From NCBI RefSeq assembly GCF_002941025.1, contig NZ_PTJS01000001.1, positions 1,302,001 through 1,366,000 on the forward strand: DNA of 64,000 nucleotides, read 5' to 3'. The notes beneath the pieces were generated by a model that was not told the origin of the DNA, did no database searches, and worked only from the letters and a program-made list of their open reading frames with translations. The number at the start of each line of letters is the position of its first letter. Positions within the stretch are counted from its first letter, which is position 1. Source of the DNA: Streptomyces sp. QL37 (GTDB lineage: Bacteria > Actinomycetota > Actinomycetes > Streptomycetales > Streptomycetaceae). This document shows positions 27,130 through 35,296 of this stretch, one piece after another. A program made the translations under genes and the position numbers.

Positions 27130-28404
27130 TCACGATCGGGCCTGGGGAGAATCTGGGGAGTTTCGCCCTGCAAGGTCGTTCACCTGATCGTCGAGCAGGC
27201 TATCGATCGCCTGTCGCCCCCTGCGACCCGCCTCCGGCATGAAGTGCGCGTAGTGGTCGAGGGTGATGGTGGGTGACGCGTGCCCCAGCCACCTGGCCAA
27301 TGTCACTACCGACTCCCCTGCTTCCAGGACAAGGGACGCGTATGTGTGCCGCAGAACATGGAAGCCGTCCCGGGGGGCCGCCTGCCATTGCCATGGCTTC
27401 GCTCCCTTGGCAAGGGGCGGAATCACACCGGCCTTGGAAAGCGCCGGCTTCCAGATCTCGGTGTTCCACGTGTTCGCCGCCACAGCGTTCCCGTACATCG
27501 TGGTGAGAACGAGGTCGTGCTTCTTCCTCTCCCGTTCCGGCTCCGGGCCACCCCACGCGAGCTCAACGTTTACTGGTGGGTAAGCCTTCAGATGCTCGAC
27601 CAATTCACTGGCAACAGATGGGGGCATGTCCACTACCCGCGTTTTACCACCCTTGGGGAGCGCGAAGTATTTGTGTCCGTTTATTATCTGCACCTGCCGC
27701 TTGACGTGTATGAGCCCGCGCCGGTAGTCGATATCCTCCGGGCCAAGCCCGAAGACCTCGCCTTGCCGCAGCCCACAGCCGAGACCTAGCACAACCGCGA
27801 TGCGATGGCGCCTGCTGATCTCATCACGCACCTTGCGCGATGTAGATATCGGCCATGGCTCGCGACGTTCGTCAGAAAGTTTCGGCCATCGAACCGATTT
27901 GGCACGCATGGGGTTCCGGGAAATGCGCCTGTCGTCAACTGCGGTCTCGAGGACAGTCGAGAGGGCTGAAAGGATGCTGCGGGCGTACTGCGGCGAGCAC
28001 GTTGCCTCCAGCTTTACGACATACAGGCGCAGCTCGGCTGCCGAGACCTTGCTTAGCGGAAGATCACCCAGATACGGAATGACGTGCAGCCTTATCCGCT
28101 CATCTATGCTCTTGCGGGTCTTGGCAGCACCACGAACGCCGGGCATCCAGTACTGCTGGATGTAGTCAGCGAGGGTGATGGACCCGTCACGCGGGTCGGC
28201 GAAATCGCCCCGTTCCTGATCCGTACTGGAGCGCCGCAGCCACGCCTTGGCGTCCTCCAACGTCACGAACGACCTGTCCCGAACTCCGGGGATTCCGGCA
28301 ACCCGGTACCGCTGCCCCTTGCCATAACGGGCAGTTCTTCCCCTCTGCCCGGTTATCGGATCCTTCTTTTTCTTGATCCAACGATCTTCGATGTAGCCGG
28401 CCAA
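27130..28404 (-). CDS. int: Site-specific tyrosine recombinase (integrase)
   Basis: Encodes 424 aa. The N-terminal SAM-like core-binding region is followed by a catalytic domain with a complete set: Arg in G-L-R-Q-G-E, His-x-x-Arg in F-H-V-L-R-H-T, His in W-L-G-H-A-S, and the nucleophile in L-D-H-Y-A-H-F. It most likely starts at TTG 28404, since AGGAG lies 6 nt upstream. It is the integrase of an actinomycete integrative element or prophage. Its stop is only 47 nt from the gamma-glutamyltransferase start, and no tRNA is there. Base composition is more A+T-rich than the flanking genes, consistent with acquisition. Confidence 0.93.
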   Translation of the reverse strand: MAGYIEDRWIKKKKDPITGQRGRTARYGKGQRYRVAGIPGVRDRSFVTLEDAKAWLRRSSTDQERGDFADPRDGSITLADYIQQYWMPGVRGAAKTRKSIDERIRLHVIPYLGDLPLSKVSAAELRLYVVKLEATCSPQYARSILSALSTVLETAVDDRRISRNPMRAKSVRWPKLSDERREPWPISTSRKVRDEISRRHRIAVVLGLGCGLRQGEVFGLGPEDIDYRRGLIHVKRQVQIINGHKYFALPKGGKTRVVDMPPSVASELVEHLKAYPPVNVELAWGGPEPERERKKHDLVLTTMYGNAVAANTWNTEIWKPALSKAGVIPPLAKGAKPWQWQAAPRDGFHVLRHTYASLVLEAGESVVTLARWLGHASPTITLDHYAHFMPEAGRRGRQAIDSLLDDQVNDLAGRNSPDSPQARS

Positions 28405-28452
28405 ATGATTCTCCTAGACGAGAGGGCAACGATGCGCTGAGGCTCGGGAGCG

Positions 28453-28764
28453 TCAAGCGTTGGGTAGACGGCTCGCCCGCTGCTGAGACTTGGCGCTCAG
28501 CGGGCTCAGAGAGGGGTTGGCACGAGAGTCGGCCTGCTCCTGTTCGCGGATCCAGGTGTCAACGGCTTCTCGGCGGTACATGACGCGACCACGAGGGCCC
28601 ATGCGGAAGCTCGGCGGGCCCTGCCGCCGGTGCCGCCAGACGTACAGCGTGTGCGGTGAGAGGCCGAGATACTCGGCGGCATCCTTGACGTTGAGGAACC
28701 TGGCGCGTAGGACGCCAGAAGGAGCAGGTGCGGCAGATGAAGGGAGCGGCGATCGTGAAGACAT
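28453..28764 (-). CDS. Excisionase-like helix-turn-helix protein
   Basis: Encodes 103 aa from ATG 28764. The central MerR/AlpA-type HTH reads V-K-D-A-A-E-Y-L-G-L-S-P-H-T-L-Y-V-W-R, followed by the P-P-S-F-R-M-G-R-V-M-Y-R-R-E-A-V-D-T-W pattern of HTH_17 proteins. These serve as excision directionality factors next to integrases, as here (48 nt upstream of int). The frame stays open to 29319, but that part has no protein-like composition. Confidence 0.85.
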   Translation of the reverse strand: MSSRSPLPSSAAPAPSGVLRARFLNVKDAAEYLGLSPHTLYVWRHRRQGPPSFRMGPRGRVMYRREAVDTWIREQEQADSRANPSLSPLSAKSQQRASRLPNA

Positions 28765-29411
28765 GGAAGCAATGGTCAGCAAGACCACCGGTTTGGCCAA
28801 CCGGCGATCGTGGTCTATGTTGCGCACCGCATCACGAACCCGGCGCCTGCTTGGGTTCGTCGTCGGCGAGGGCAAGCCCGATAGGAGCGCAGGGCTCGGG
28901 ATCCGCTGCCTGGGGCCATCGCCAACAGACCGTCGCCCGTGAGCCGTTCGCGATTTCGGTAGCGCCGTGTTGTGGCATGGGGAGGCACCGCCGGCCGCAC
29001 AGGCACGGACGCAGAGCTCAGTCGGTACGGCAAGGTCATCGCCCGCCGTTTGGCCGACCCAAGCGTTCGGCCCGCCGAGAACAAAGGAGGGATAAAGCAA
29101 AGCGGGAAGTTCGGATAGTGGGTTCAGACAAATACGCCTCTCAAGTACGGACCATGCCAGCGCGGGCGCCCCTACGGTTGGGCCGCAAAAATGTTGACCC
29201 GGCCGCCTGACCCGCTGTTTTCCGGGACGTTGTAGGTTGACATGATTCTGGCAGAGGTATCCAGTCTTTACAGGTTCTTTCCCGTCTGCCGTGAGCGAAT
29301 GCCCATGAGTAGCCGCCAAGGTTCATTGAGCTCGGGCGTACCCCGCCCGGTTCACTGGTCGGGGCTCAGTTCGGGGCAATTCGCGCGCACCGCTCGTCGT
29401 ACACCCCAGGC
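28765..29411. other. Gene-poor remnant of the integrated element
   Basis: About 650 nt with no gene that I can support on either strand. Open frames here are short or Arg/Ser-rich shadows. Composition is less G+C-rich than the chromosome around it. The segment probably represents the deleted body of the element, replaced by insertion sequences to its right. Confidence 0.5.
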
Positions 29412-29412
29412 G

Positions 29413-29643
29413 ATGAGTCCGGAACTGCTGGGCGTCTCAGTCCTCTTCGAGAACCTCGCCGTCCGGCCAGATGTAGGCGAGCCCTCACCCGCCGGAGGCG
29501 GGCGTCACCTCGAGCTGGACACCAACGTCATCGTGCACAGGGGCGGCCAGGAGGTCACTGTGATTCTCTCGCTCCGCACAGGCTTCCTGCGCCTCGACGT
29601 ATACGACGGTGAACCTATTGATCCGAAACTGCTGGGGTTCTGA
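29413..29643 (+). CDS. Hypothetical protein truncated by an insertion sequence
   Basis: Possible 76-aa product (M-S-P-E-L-L-G-V-S-V-L-F-E-N-L). The second half (T-N-V-I-V-H-R-G-G-Q-E-V-T-V-I-L-S-L-R-T-G-F-L-R-L-D-V-Y-D-G) is protein-like with alternating beta strands. The final residues L-L-G-F and the stop appear to come from the left end of the IS630 element, so the native C-terminus is lost. Family unknown; the start is uncertain and a longer frame begins at 29242. Confidence 0.35.
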   Translation: MSPELLGVSVLFENLAVRPDVGEPSPAGGGRHLELDTNVIVHRGGQEVTVILSLRTGFLRLDVYDGEPIDPKLLGF

Positions 29644-30698
29644 GTCGTTGGTGGGGCGTGCGCGATCTGGTGGGGGACGCGCGGCATCTGTCGCCGTCGG
29701 CGCTGGAGGCCGTGCGGTTGCGGGCGGTGGCGGGGTGGGGCCGTGAGGACGTGGCGGCGGTGTTCGAGGTGTCGTTCAAGGCGGTGGACATCTGGTGGGC
29801 GAAGTGGCTGGCCGGCGGGCGGGAGGCGCTGGTCATGCGGCCCCGGGGCAAGCCGGTCGGGGTGCACCAGGTGTGCAACGAGACGGAGCAGGGCGCGGTG
29901 CGGCAGGCGGTCCTCGATTACCGACCCTGTGACGTGGGGCTGTCCGGGCAGTTGTGGACGCGGCGGCTGGTGGGCGAGCTGATCGCGAAGCTGTACCGGG
30001 TGCGGCTGACCGAGCCCGGGGTGGGCAAGTACCTAAAACGCTGGGGGCTGACATTCCAGCGACCGGACAAGCGGGCCGTGGAGCAGGATCCCGAGGCGGT
30101 CCGGCACTGACACGAGGAGACCTGGCCGCAGATCCGGGCGAAGGCGAGGAAGGACGGCGGGGAGATTCTCTTCGCCGACCAGGTCGGCGTCCGCTCGGAC
30201 CAGGTCACCGGCCGTACCTGGGGCGAGAAGGGGCGGACGCCGGTGGTGCGCCGCAGCGGGAACCGGTTCTCGGTGAACGCGATGTCGGCGATCGGCACCA
30301 AGGGCCGGATGCACTTCATGGTCTTCACCGAGAGTTTCACCGCCGCGGTGATGTGCCGCTTCCTGGACCGGCTCGCCGGCCACTTCGACCGCAAGGTCCA
30401 TCTCGTCGTCGACGGGCACTCCGCCCACCGCTCCAGGACGGTCCGCGACTGGCTCGCCGCCCACCCCGACGACGTCGAGCTCTACTTCCTGCCCCCGTAC
30501 TCGCCCGAGCTGAACCCCGACGAGCTGGTCAACGCCGACCTCAAGCACAGCCTACCCAGACAGCACCGAGCCCGTGATCAGGCTGAACTTGCAGCAGAAA
30601 AACCGCCGCTTCTTCCGCCGACGCCAACGCCAGCCGCACATCGTCCGCGGCTACTTCGGTGGCCCGCACGTCCGCTACGTCCTCACCCAGAACCCTTT
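29612..30698 (+). mobile_element. IS630-family insertion sequence, inactivated
   Basis: The left end is inferred from homology with the second copy at 33941-34092, starting around ATCCGAAAC (29620). The right end is lost or hidden where an IS5-type element begins at about 30699. It contains one broken transposase gene. The two decayed copies point to past activity of this IS around the integrated element. Confidence 0.75.
29658..30697 (+). pseudogene. IS630-family transposase, broken by a nonsense codon and a frameshift
   Basis: The N-terminal half (29658-30110) carries the HTH region L-S-P-S-A-L-E-A-V-R-L-R-A-V-A-G-W-G and ends at TGA 30108. The same frame resumes at once with H-E-E-T-W-P-Q-I-R-A-K, where homologues have a Trp codon, so TGG became TGA. 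The catalytic DDE part follows (L-F-A-D-Q-V-G; H-L-V-V-D-G-H-S-A-H; P-P-Y-S-P-E-L-N-P-D-E). Near 30595 an A5 run shifts the frame; the remaining R-R-F-F-R-R-R-Q-R-Q-P-H-I-V-R-G-Y-F lies one frame over. Unlikely to be functional. Confidence 0.85.
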
Positions 30699-31589
30699 GA
30701 GTGAGTGTTTTCAGCGTTGCCTCTCCAGGGTGAGGACGGCCTTCGTGATGACGCTCATGCGGTTGGGGCTGATGCGGGATCTTCGGAAGATTTGCCAGGA
30801 CTTCAGCCGTGCCATGCCTCGCTCGACAGGCGCCCGGGCCGCAGACAGAGCTCGGTTGCGGGTTCTCTCGGTGACGCTGAGTTCACCGCCTGGCGGTCGG
30901 CGCCTGGCGGTGGTGACCCAGTCGCCGGCGCCGATGTAGGCCATGTCGGCGAGGACTGGGATGCCCTGGCGCTCGCAGATTCGGAGGATCTTGTGGGTGC
31001 GGGCGGCGGTCAGGTCGTGGGTCCTGCCGGGCAGTGCCGGCGACAACCACAGGATCTTGCCGACCGGGTCTGTGACGACCTGCACGTTCACGCCGTGCCG
31101 CTTGTGCTTGGAGGAGTAGTCGGCCCTGTCGTCTCCGACTCGGTCGCACTCGGCGAGCGTGCCGTCCAGGAGGACGAAATCCGGGTCGTGCGCGCGCAGC
31201 GTCTTCAGCAGGCCCGGCGCCTGCTCTGCAAGCAGTTCGGTGACCGCGGTGATGTAGGCGTGGGCGGTACCGATGGATATCCCGAAGGCTGCGGCGATCT
31301 GGGCGAGGGCGTCGTGGCGGCACAGGTATACGAGTGAGACCAGCGCACGGCGGTGCGGCGGAAGTTTGCACCGCCGGTCACCCTCGCGGGTGACGATGAG
31401 CATCGTGACCCACTCGACCAAGGCGTGGGGCAGGTCGAGTGCGACAGGATAGGGAACCAACAGGGCTCCAGTGCTGCTGAGTTGATACGTCGATCACCTC
31501 CCTCAACGGCACGGGGCCCTGTCCGTTGCCCACCCCGACCTCACACCGGCCCGTCACCTGATCAGTGGCCACACTGAAAATGCTCAGTG
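30699..31589 (-). mobile_element. IS5-type insertion sequence with terminal inverted repeats
   Basis: The ends GAGTGAGTGTTTTCAGCGTTGCC (30699-30721, broken here as GAGTGAGTGTTTTCAG + CGTTGCC) and, in reverse complement, CACTGAGCATTTTCAG + TGTGGCC (31567-31589) agree at 16 of 23 positions, with a shared TTTTCAG core. The element is about 890 bp with a single intact transposase on the minus strand. It is inserted at the 3' end of the IS630 copy. A clear target-site duplication was not found. Confidence 0.75.
30711..31460 (-). CDS. IS5-type DDE transposase
   Basis: Encodes 249 aa. The N-terminal HARBI1-like HTH includes [11 protein letters not shown] and [14 protein letters not shown]. The catalytic acids are in [16 protein letters not shown] and [11 protein letters not shown]. 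It starts at TTG 31460, and its stop lies inside the terminal repeat. All motifs are intact, so the element may still be mobile. Confidence 0.88.
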   Translation of the reverse strand: MVPYPVALDLPHALVEWVTMLIVTREGDRRCKLPPHRRALVSLVYLCRHDALAQIAAAFGISIGTAHAYITAVTELLAEQAPGLLKTLRAHDPDFVLLDGTLAECDRVGDDRADYSSKHKRHGVNVQVVTDPVGKILWLSPALPGRTHDLTAARTHKILRICERQGIPVLADMAYIGAGDWVTTARRRPPGGELSVTERTRNRALSAARAPVERGMARLKSWQIFRRSRISPNRMSVITKAVLTLERQR

Positions 31590-31674
31590 TCTGATCAATA
31601 TGTGTACGGGGCGTCGATTTCACAACGTACCCTTCAAGCGGGTGGATTCAGCCTCGCCCGCCCTCACCGGCGAC

Positions 31675-31917
31675 ATGGACCGCTCCCTCACCGAGCCGGT
31701 GAAGTCCAGCAACGCGATCCGGCTCGGCGGCGAGGCCCCACCGACGCCGGGACGGGGCGGCGAGGACGCACTGGCCTCGCCGGAAGGGGACGATGACGGC
31801 CTCGGGACCCTGGTCCAGCGCACCCTGGTGGCGGCCGGCGCGTCGGCCTTCGTGATCGTCGTCGCCCGTGACACGATCCGCTCCCGGCGGGCGCGGCGAG
31901 GTGGCGGGTGGCGGTGA
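31675..31917 (+). CDS. Possible small membrane protein
   Basis: An 80-codon frame from ATG 31675 encodes a Pro/Gly/Asp-rich N-terminal half and one hydrophobic helix (L-V-A-A-G-A-S-A-F-V-I-V-V-A), then an Arg-rich cytoplasmic tail. No family recognised and no convincing ribosome site. It may be the broken end of a larger gene cut by the adjacent IS. The rest of the 31590-32017 gap shows nothing I can support. Confidence 0.3.
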   Translation: MDRSLTEPVKSSNAIRLGGEAPPTPGRGGEDALASPEGDDDGLGTLVQRTLVAAGASAFVIVVARDTIRSRRARRGGGWR

Positions 31918-32017
31918 ATCCCCGCGCGCCTGGGCAAGGGCCGCTCGGCTCTGCCCCGGGGACATTGCGCTCTAACCCTGCCCCTGGGTCTGATGCGGCA
32001 GCCGAACCGACCGATCG

Positions 32018-33805
32018 TCAGCCGCGCCGCCGGGCGGTCTGCATGGCCGTGAGCTGGTGGACGAAGCCGGCGGCGGCGATGGCGGCCGCTGGGACGACAG
32101 CAAGGCGGAGGATCACATTGATCATGCCCAGAGTCTCAAAATGGAAGGTGTATTCGTACTCTTCGACGGTGTATTCGTCGCCGTCGGCATAGGTCTCCAA
32201 ATGAGTGCCCACGACATGCGGCACTCTCTCGAGGAGATCATTGCTCAGCTCGGTCCACCCAAGCGTCCACCAGAACAAGGGCCAGGTGAGTAACGCGACC
32301 AGCCAGATCCACCACCATGTGCGGAGTCGGCCGGCCTGGGCCATCGTGTTGCCCTGGGAGGGCGGACTTGAGGCGTGCCAGATGTCGTTGGCGATCTGCT
32401 TGGGCAGAAAGAGATTGCCCACCGGGATGAACCAGGCCCATACGGACATCGACCTGCGGTAGCGAAGCCGGCCGGGAGCGTAATTCTCGGCAACCTGCCG
32501 CACCCGTGCGAACCAGTACAGCCACGCGACGATCAGGCCGATGCCGCTGACCACCTGTGCCGCCCCCCATACGGTGGCAGCCTCTACGCTGATGAAGTCG
32601 TCCGCTTCGTAGCGGCTGTTGACCACCAGGATCTGGTACCCGACGGTCGCCACGGAGACGGCCGTGAACACTCCGAGGGCGGCATAGACGGCCGTCGCGA
32701 ACCCACCCATTCCCCCGGGATCACGTGCCTCCGCCAGGAGCCGGCGGTCGGTTCCGGTCACTGCGGTGGGCGGATCGGACCCGGGGCCGGTCTGCTGGTC
32801 CGGAACCTCTTCCCCGACCGGAGGCTGCGGCACGGTCCGTACCTCGTGCGTCGGGGCACGGTCGGCGGTGGTGAAGCGCGTGTGCGGGTCCTCCTGCTCC
32901 AGCAGCTCGGCCGCGTCCTGCCCCAGCCGCGCCAGCACCTCCGGAGGCAGCCACGGTTTCAGGCGCCGGTACTGCGTCTCCTCCCGCTCCCGCAGCTGCG
33001 CTAGGGCCGGCCGGGCCTTCGGGTCCTTGGCCAGGCAGTCCCGGATCAGGGCGAGCAGCGGTTCCGGTACTCCGCTAAGATCGGGCTCCTCGTACACCAC
33101 CCGGTACATCAAGGCGGGAATCCGCCCTTCGCCGGCGTCGAACGGGAGGTGCCCGGACGCCGCGAAGGCCAGCACCGCACCGAGGGAGAAGATGTCACCG
33201 GCCGGGGTGAGCCGCTCGCCGAGGATCTGCTCGGGAGCCATGAATCCGGGTGAGCCGATCACCGCCCCGGTGGATGTCAGACCGCTGGTGTTCGAACCGT
33301 CCAGTGCCCGGACGATGCCGAAGTCGATCACCTTGGGTCCGTCGATGGTGACCATGACGTTCGAAGGCTTCAGATCACGGTGTACGAGCCCGGCGCCATG
33401 GATGTCGCCCAGAGCCCGGCACAGACCGGAGGCCAGGCCGCGCACCGACTCTTCCGGCAGCGGACCGAACCGTCGTACCACCTCGGCGAGCGTCGGCCCG
33501 GGCACGTACGCGGTGGCGACCCACGGCCGTTCGGCGTGCGGGTCGGCGTCCAGTACCGCAGCCGTCCACTCCCCGCCGACCTGCCGGGCCACCGCGACCT
33601 CCCTGGCGAACCGGCTCCGGAAGTCCTGCGCCGCCGCCAGCTCCGGGCGGATGGACTTCACCGCCACCATCCGCCCCCGCGGCGACCGGGCCAGATACAC
33701 CACACCCATCCCGCCCTCGCCGAGCCGGCCCAACAGCCGGTAGCCCGCCACCCGAATCGGATCTTGCTCCCCCAAGGCCCGCACAGCCCTCGCAGCCTCC
33801 CTCAT
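32018..33805 (-). CDS. Serine/threonine protein kinase with C-terminal DUF4328 membrane domain
   Basis: Encodes 595 aa. The Hanks-type kinase domain (about residues 15-280) is complete: G-E-G-G-M-G-V-V-Y, V-A-V-K, H-R-D-L-K-P-S-N and D-F-G. A Pro-rich linker (about 300-385) leads to a DUF4328 region with several hydrophobic helices and the F-I-P-V-G-N-L-F-L-P-K-Q-I motif. It therefore looks like a membrane-bound receptor kinase. ATG 33805 starts M-R-E-A-A-R-A-V-R; GTG 33814 is an alternative. It lies between two IS630 copies. Confidence 0.88.
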   Translation of the reverse strand: MREAARAVRALGEQDPIRVAGYRLLGRLGEGGMGVVYLARSPRGRMVAVKSIRPELAAAQDFRSRFAREVAVARQVGGEWTAAVLDADPHAERPWVATAYVPGPTLAEVVRRFGPLPEESVRGLASGLCRALGDIHGAGLVHRDLKPSNVMVTIDGPKVIDFGIVRALDGSNTSGLTSTGAVIGSPGFMAPEQILGERLTPAGDIFSLGAVLAFAASGHLPFDAGEGRIPALMYRVVYEEPDLSGVPEPLLALIRDCLAKDPKARPALAQLREREETQYRRLKPWLPPEVLARLGQDAAELLEQEDPHTRFTTADRAPTHEVRTVPQPPVGEEVPDQQTGPGSDPPTAVTGTDRRLLAEARDPGGMGGFATAVYAALGVFTAVSVATVGYQILVVNSRYEADDFISVEAATVWGAAQVVSGIGLIVAWLYWFARVRQVAENYAPGRLRYRRSMSVWAWFIPVGNLFLPKQIANDIWHASSPPSQGNTMAQAGRLRTWWWIWLVALLTWPLFWWTLGWTELSNDLLERVPHVVGTHLETYADGDEYTVEEYEYTFHFETLGMINVILRLAVVPAAAIAAAGFVHQLTAMQTARRRG

Positions 33806-33940
33806 GACAGGCACCACACGGCACTCTAACGGCCGATCAGCTACTGGGACGCCTCTCGAAGCTCGCCGGTTTCCGCCCGTGCCCTGAGGCCCGCCGAGCC
33901 TTGCCCGTCTCACGGGAACCCAGTCTCCTCGTGTCGGCGT

Positions 33941-34092
33941 GCCGCGCTCTCACGGTCCCGTCCCGCCACCGACGCGGCCTCCGCCCGCATCCGCAGGGCC
34001 TCCTGCGCCGACGGCTACAAGCGCCGCGCGTCCCCCACCAGATCACTCGCACCGCGATCAGCGACTCAGAACCCCAGCCGTTTCGGATAGAT
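33941..34092 (-). mobile_element. Decayed left end of an IS630-family element (inverted relative to the 29.6-kb copy)
   Basis: Read on the minus strand, 34092 to 33941 aligns with 29620-29760: shared stretches include GCTGGGGTTCTGAGTCG, ATCTGGTGGGGGACGCGCGG and GCCGTCGGCGC, with scattered changes and indels. It covers the terminus and the start of the transposase N-terminal region only. It carries no functional gene. Confidence 0.75.
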
Positions 34093-34196
34093 AGCTGCCA
34101 CGCCCACTCCAAGGCCCCCCGCGACGCCGCCGAGAATGGCCGCGGCCTTGTTCTCGTGCAGTCGCTCACCGAAGAGGGTCAAGGCACCTAAGGTGT
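34093..34196 (-). pseudogene. Possible 3' remnant of a DMT/EamA-type transporter gene
   Basis: On the minus strand the frame reads L-G-A-L-T-L-F-G-E-R-L-H, a charged turn, then A-A-A-I-L-G-G-V-A-G-G-L-G-V-G-V-A-A-I-Y-P-K. This resembles the last two helices of drug/metabolite-transporter proteins. The stop comes from the IS630 end. Upstream, the reading frame appears broken. Only a short piece remains, so the identification is tentative. The rest of 34197-34365 shows no gene. Confidence 0.35.
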
Positions 34197-34365
34197 TGAG
34201 GACGCCGGTGCCACCACATGGTGCCAGCTGTAATGGGCGGCAAGCTAATGCCCGGCCAGCGCAACACGAGGAGCGTTGGCTTGCACGAAGCCGGCGGCGC
34301 GCTGATGGTCGGTGCCATGGCTCACGACCGCCGACCGGGTCGACTGGTTCGCCACGGTGACCAAA

Positions 34366-35283
34366 TTACCCGGGTGTGGCGCAGCGGAACCCAGTGTCGT
34401 TGTCCTTCATCGAGGCAGCAGCAGCGTTCAGCAGGGACGGCGCTGCACGCTCGAACGGAGACGTGAACGCGGAGCCCTTCAGGTGGAACCGCCCGCTGCC
34501 GGGGACCTCCTCGGTGGAGCACCACTCCCAGGCATTGCCACACATATCGAAGGCACCGAAAGGGCTGGCGCCGGACTGGTAGCGAGAGACAGGGGTTGTC
34601 GCGTCGATGCCAGCCTCGGCCGTATTCGCCTTCGCGGCTGTCGGCTCATTGCCCCAGGGGTAAACGCGCCCGCGTGATCCGCGAGCCGCCTTCTCCCACT
34701 GCCTTGCGGTTGGGAGGAGCTTGCCCGCCCAACGGGCATACGCGGTCGCATCGTGCCACGTCACCCACACCACGGGGTGATTGGCCAGGGGAACGGGGCA
34801 ACGGCCGTCAGGCCAGTGCTGGGGTGGCCGGTACTTGGTGGCCAACACGAAGCGCGAGTAGTCCTCATTGGTCGTCGGGTAGACATCGATGAGAAACGGT
34901 TCCAGCCACACCGAGCGGTTGTCAGGGCCGGAGAGATATATGCCCTCCTCGACGAGGGCCATGACCTTCCCGTCGATCGGGTGCCGGCGAGTGCTTGGAT
35001 CCCGTCGCAGGAGTTCCTCGGCCCGCTCGTCGTGCTCAACGGCCGCACGTTCGGTCATGAGCGCGGCGAACCGTAGCTGGACGTCCGGCGTGGCCTGAGT
35101 CAGAAGCGTATCGAGGGCCGTCTGGTTGTCGAGTTCGAGTTCGATGGTCTCGCCCCGGCGTTTCCACCGGGGGACCTGACGAGGGTTCACGCCCACCAAC
35201 TCGGCAAATTCCTTCTGCTTCTTCCGCATGGCCGTGCGCAGCAATTCGGCTTCACGGCCGGTCCACCTGGTAACCCCTGCCAC
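34366..35283 (-). CDS. HTH-SUMF1 (formylglycine-generating-enzyme-like) protein
   Basis: Encodes 305 aa from GTG 35283. The first ~65 residues look like an XRE-type HTH (K-Q-K-E-F-A-E-L-V-G-V-N-P-R-Q-V-P-R-W). From residue ~105 on is a SUMF1 fold (F-L-I-D-V-Y-P-T-T-N-E-D-Y; V-T-W-H-D-A-T-A-Y-A-R-W-A-G-K-L-L-P; D-M-C-G-N-A-W-E-W; D-T-G-F-R-C-A). The Cys pair that true formylglycine-generating enzymes use near the last G-G-S-F segment is absent (here K-G-S-A-F-T-S-P-F-E-R), so catalysis of formylglycine formation is unlikely. The aminotransferase gene ends 13 nt upstream. Confidence 0.82.
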   Translation of the reverse strand: MAGVTRWTGREAELLRTAMRKKQKEFAELVGVNPRQVPRWKRRGETIELELDNQTALDTLLTQATPDVQLRFAALMTERAAVEHDERAEELLRRDPSTRRHPIDGKVMALVEEGIYLSGPDNRSVWLEPFLIDVYPTTNEDYSRFVLATKYRPPQHWPDGRCPVPLANHPVVWVTWHDATAYARWAGKLLPTARQWEKAARGSRGRVYPWGNEPTAAKANTAEAGIDATTPVSRYQSGASPFGAFDMCGNAWEWCSTEEVPGSGRFHLKGSAFTSPFERAAPSLLNAAAASMKDNDTGFRCATPG

Positions 35284-35296
35284 GACGCTTGCTTCC

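Noticed and set aside
27083..27130. tRNA gene or tRNA-derived attachment site beside the integrase
   Set aside because: No cloverleaf or T-arm consensus could be seen in this gap or elsewhere in the window.
28453..29319. Extension of the excisionase-like protein to 288 aa
   Set aside because: The upstream part has no recognisable protein composition, and ATG 28764 gives a normal-sized HTH protein.
34366..35283. Functional formylglycine-generating enzyme for a sulfatase
   Set aside because: The catalytic Cys pair is absent and no sulfatase gene is nearby.
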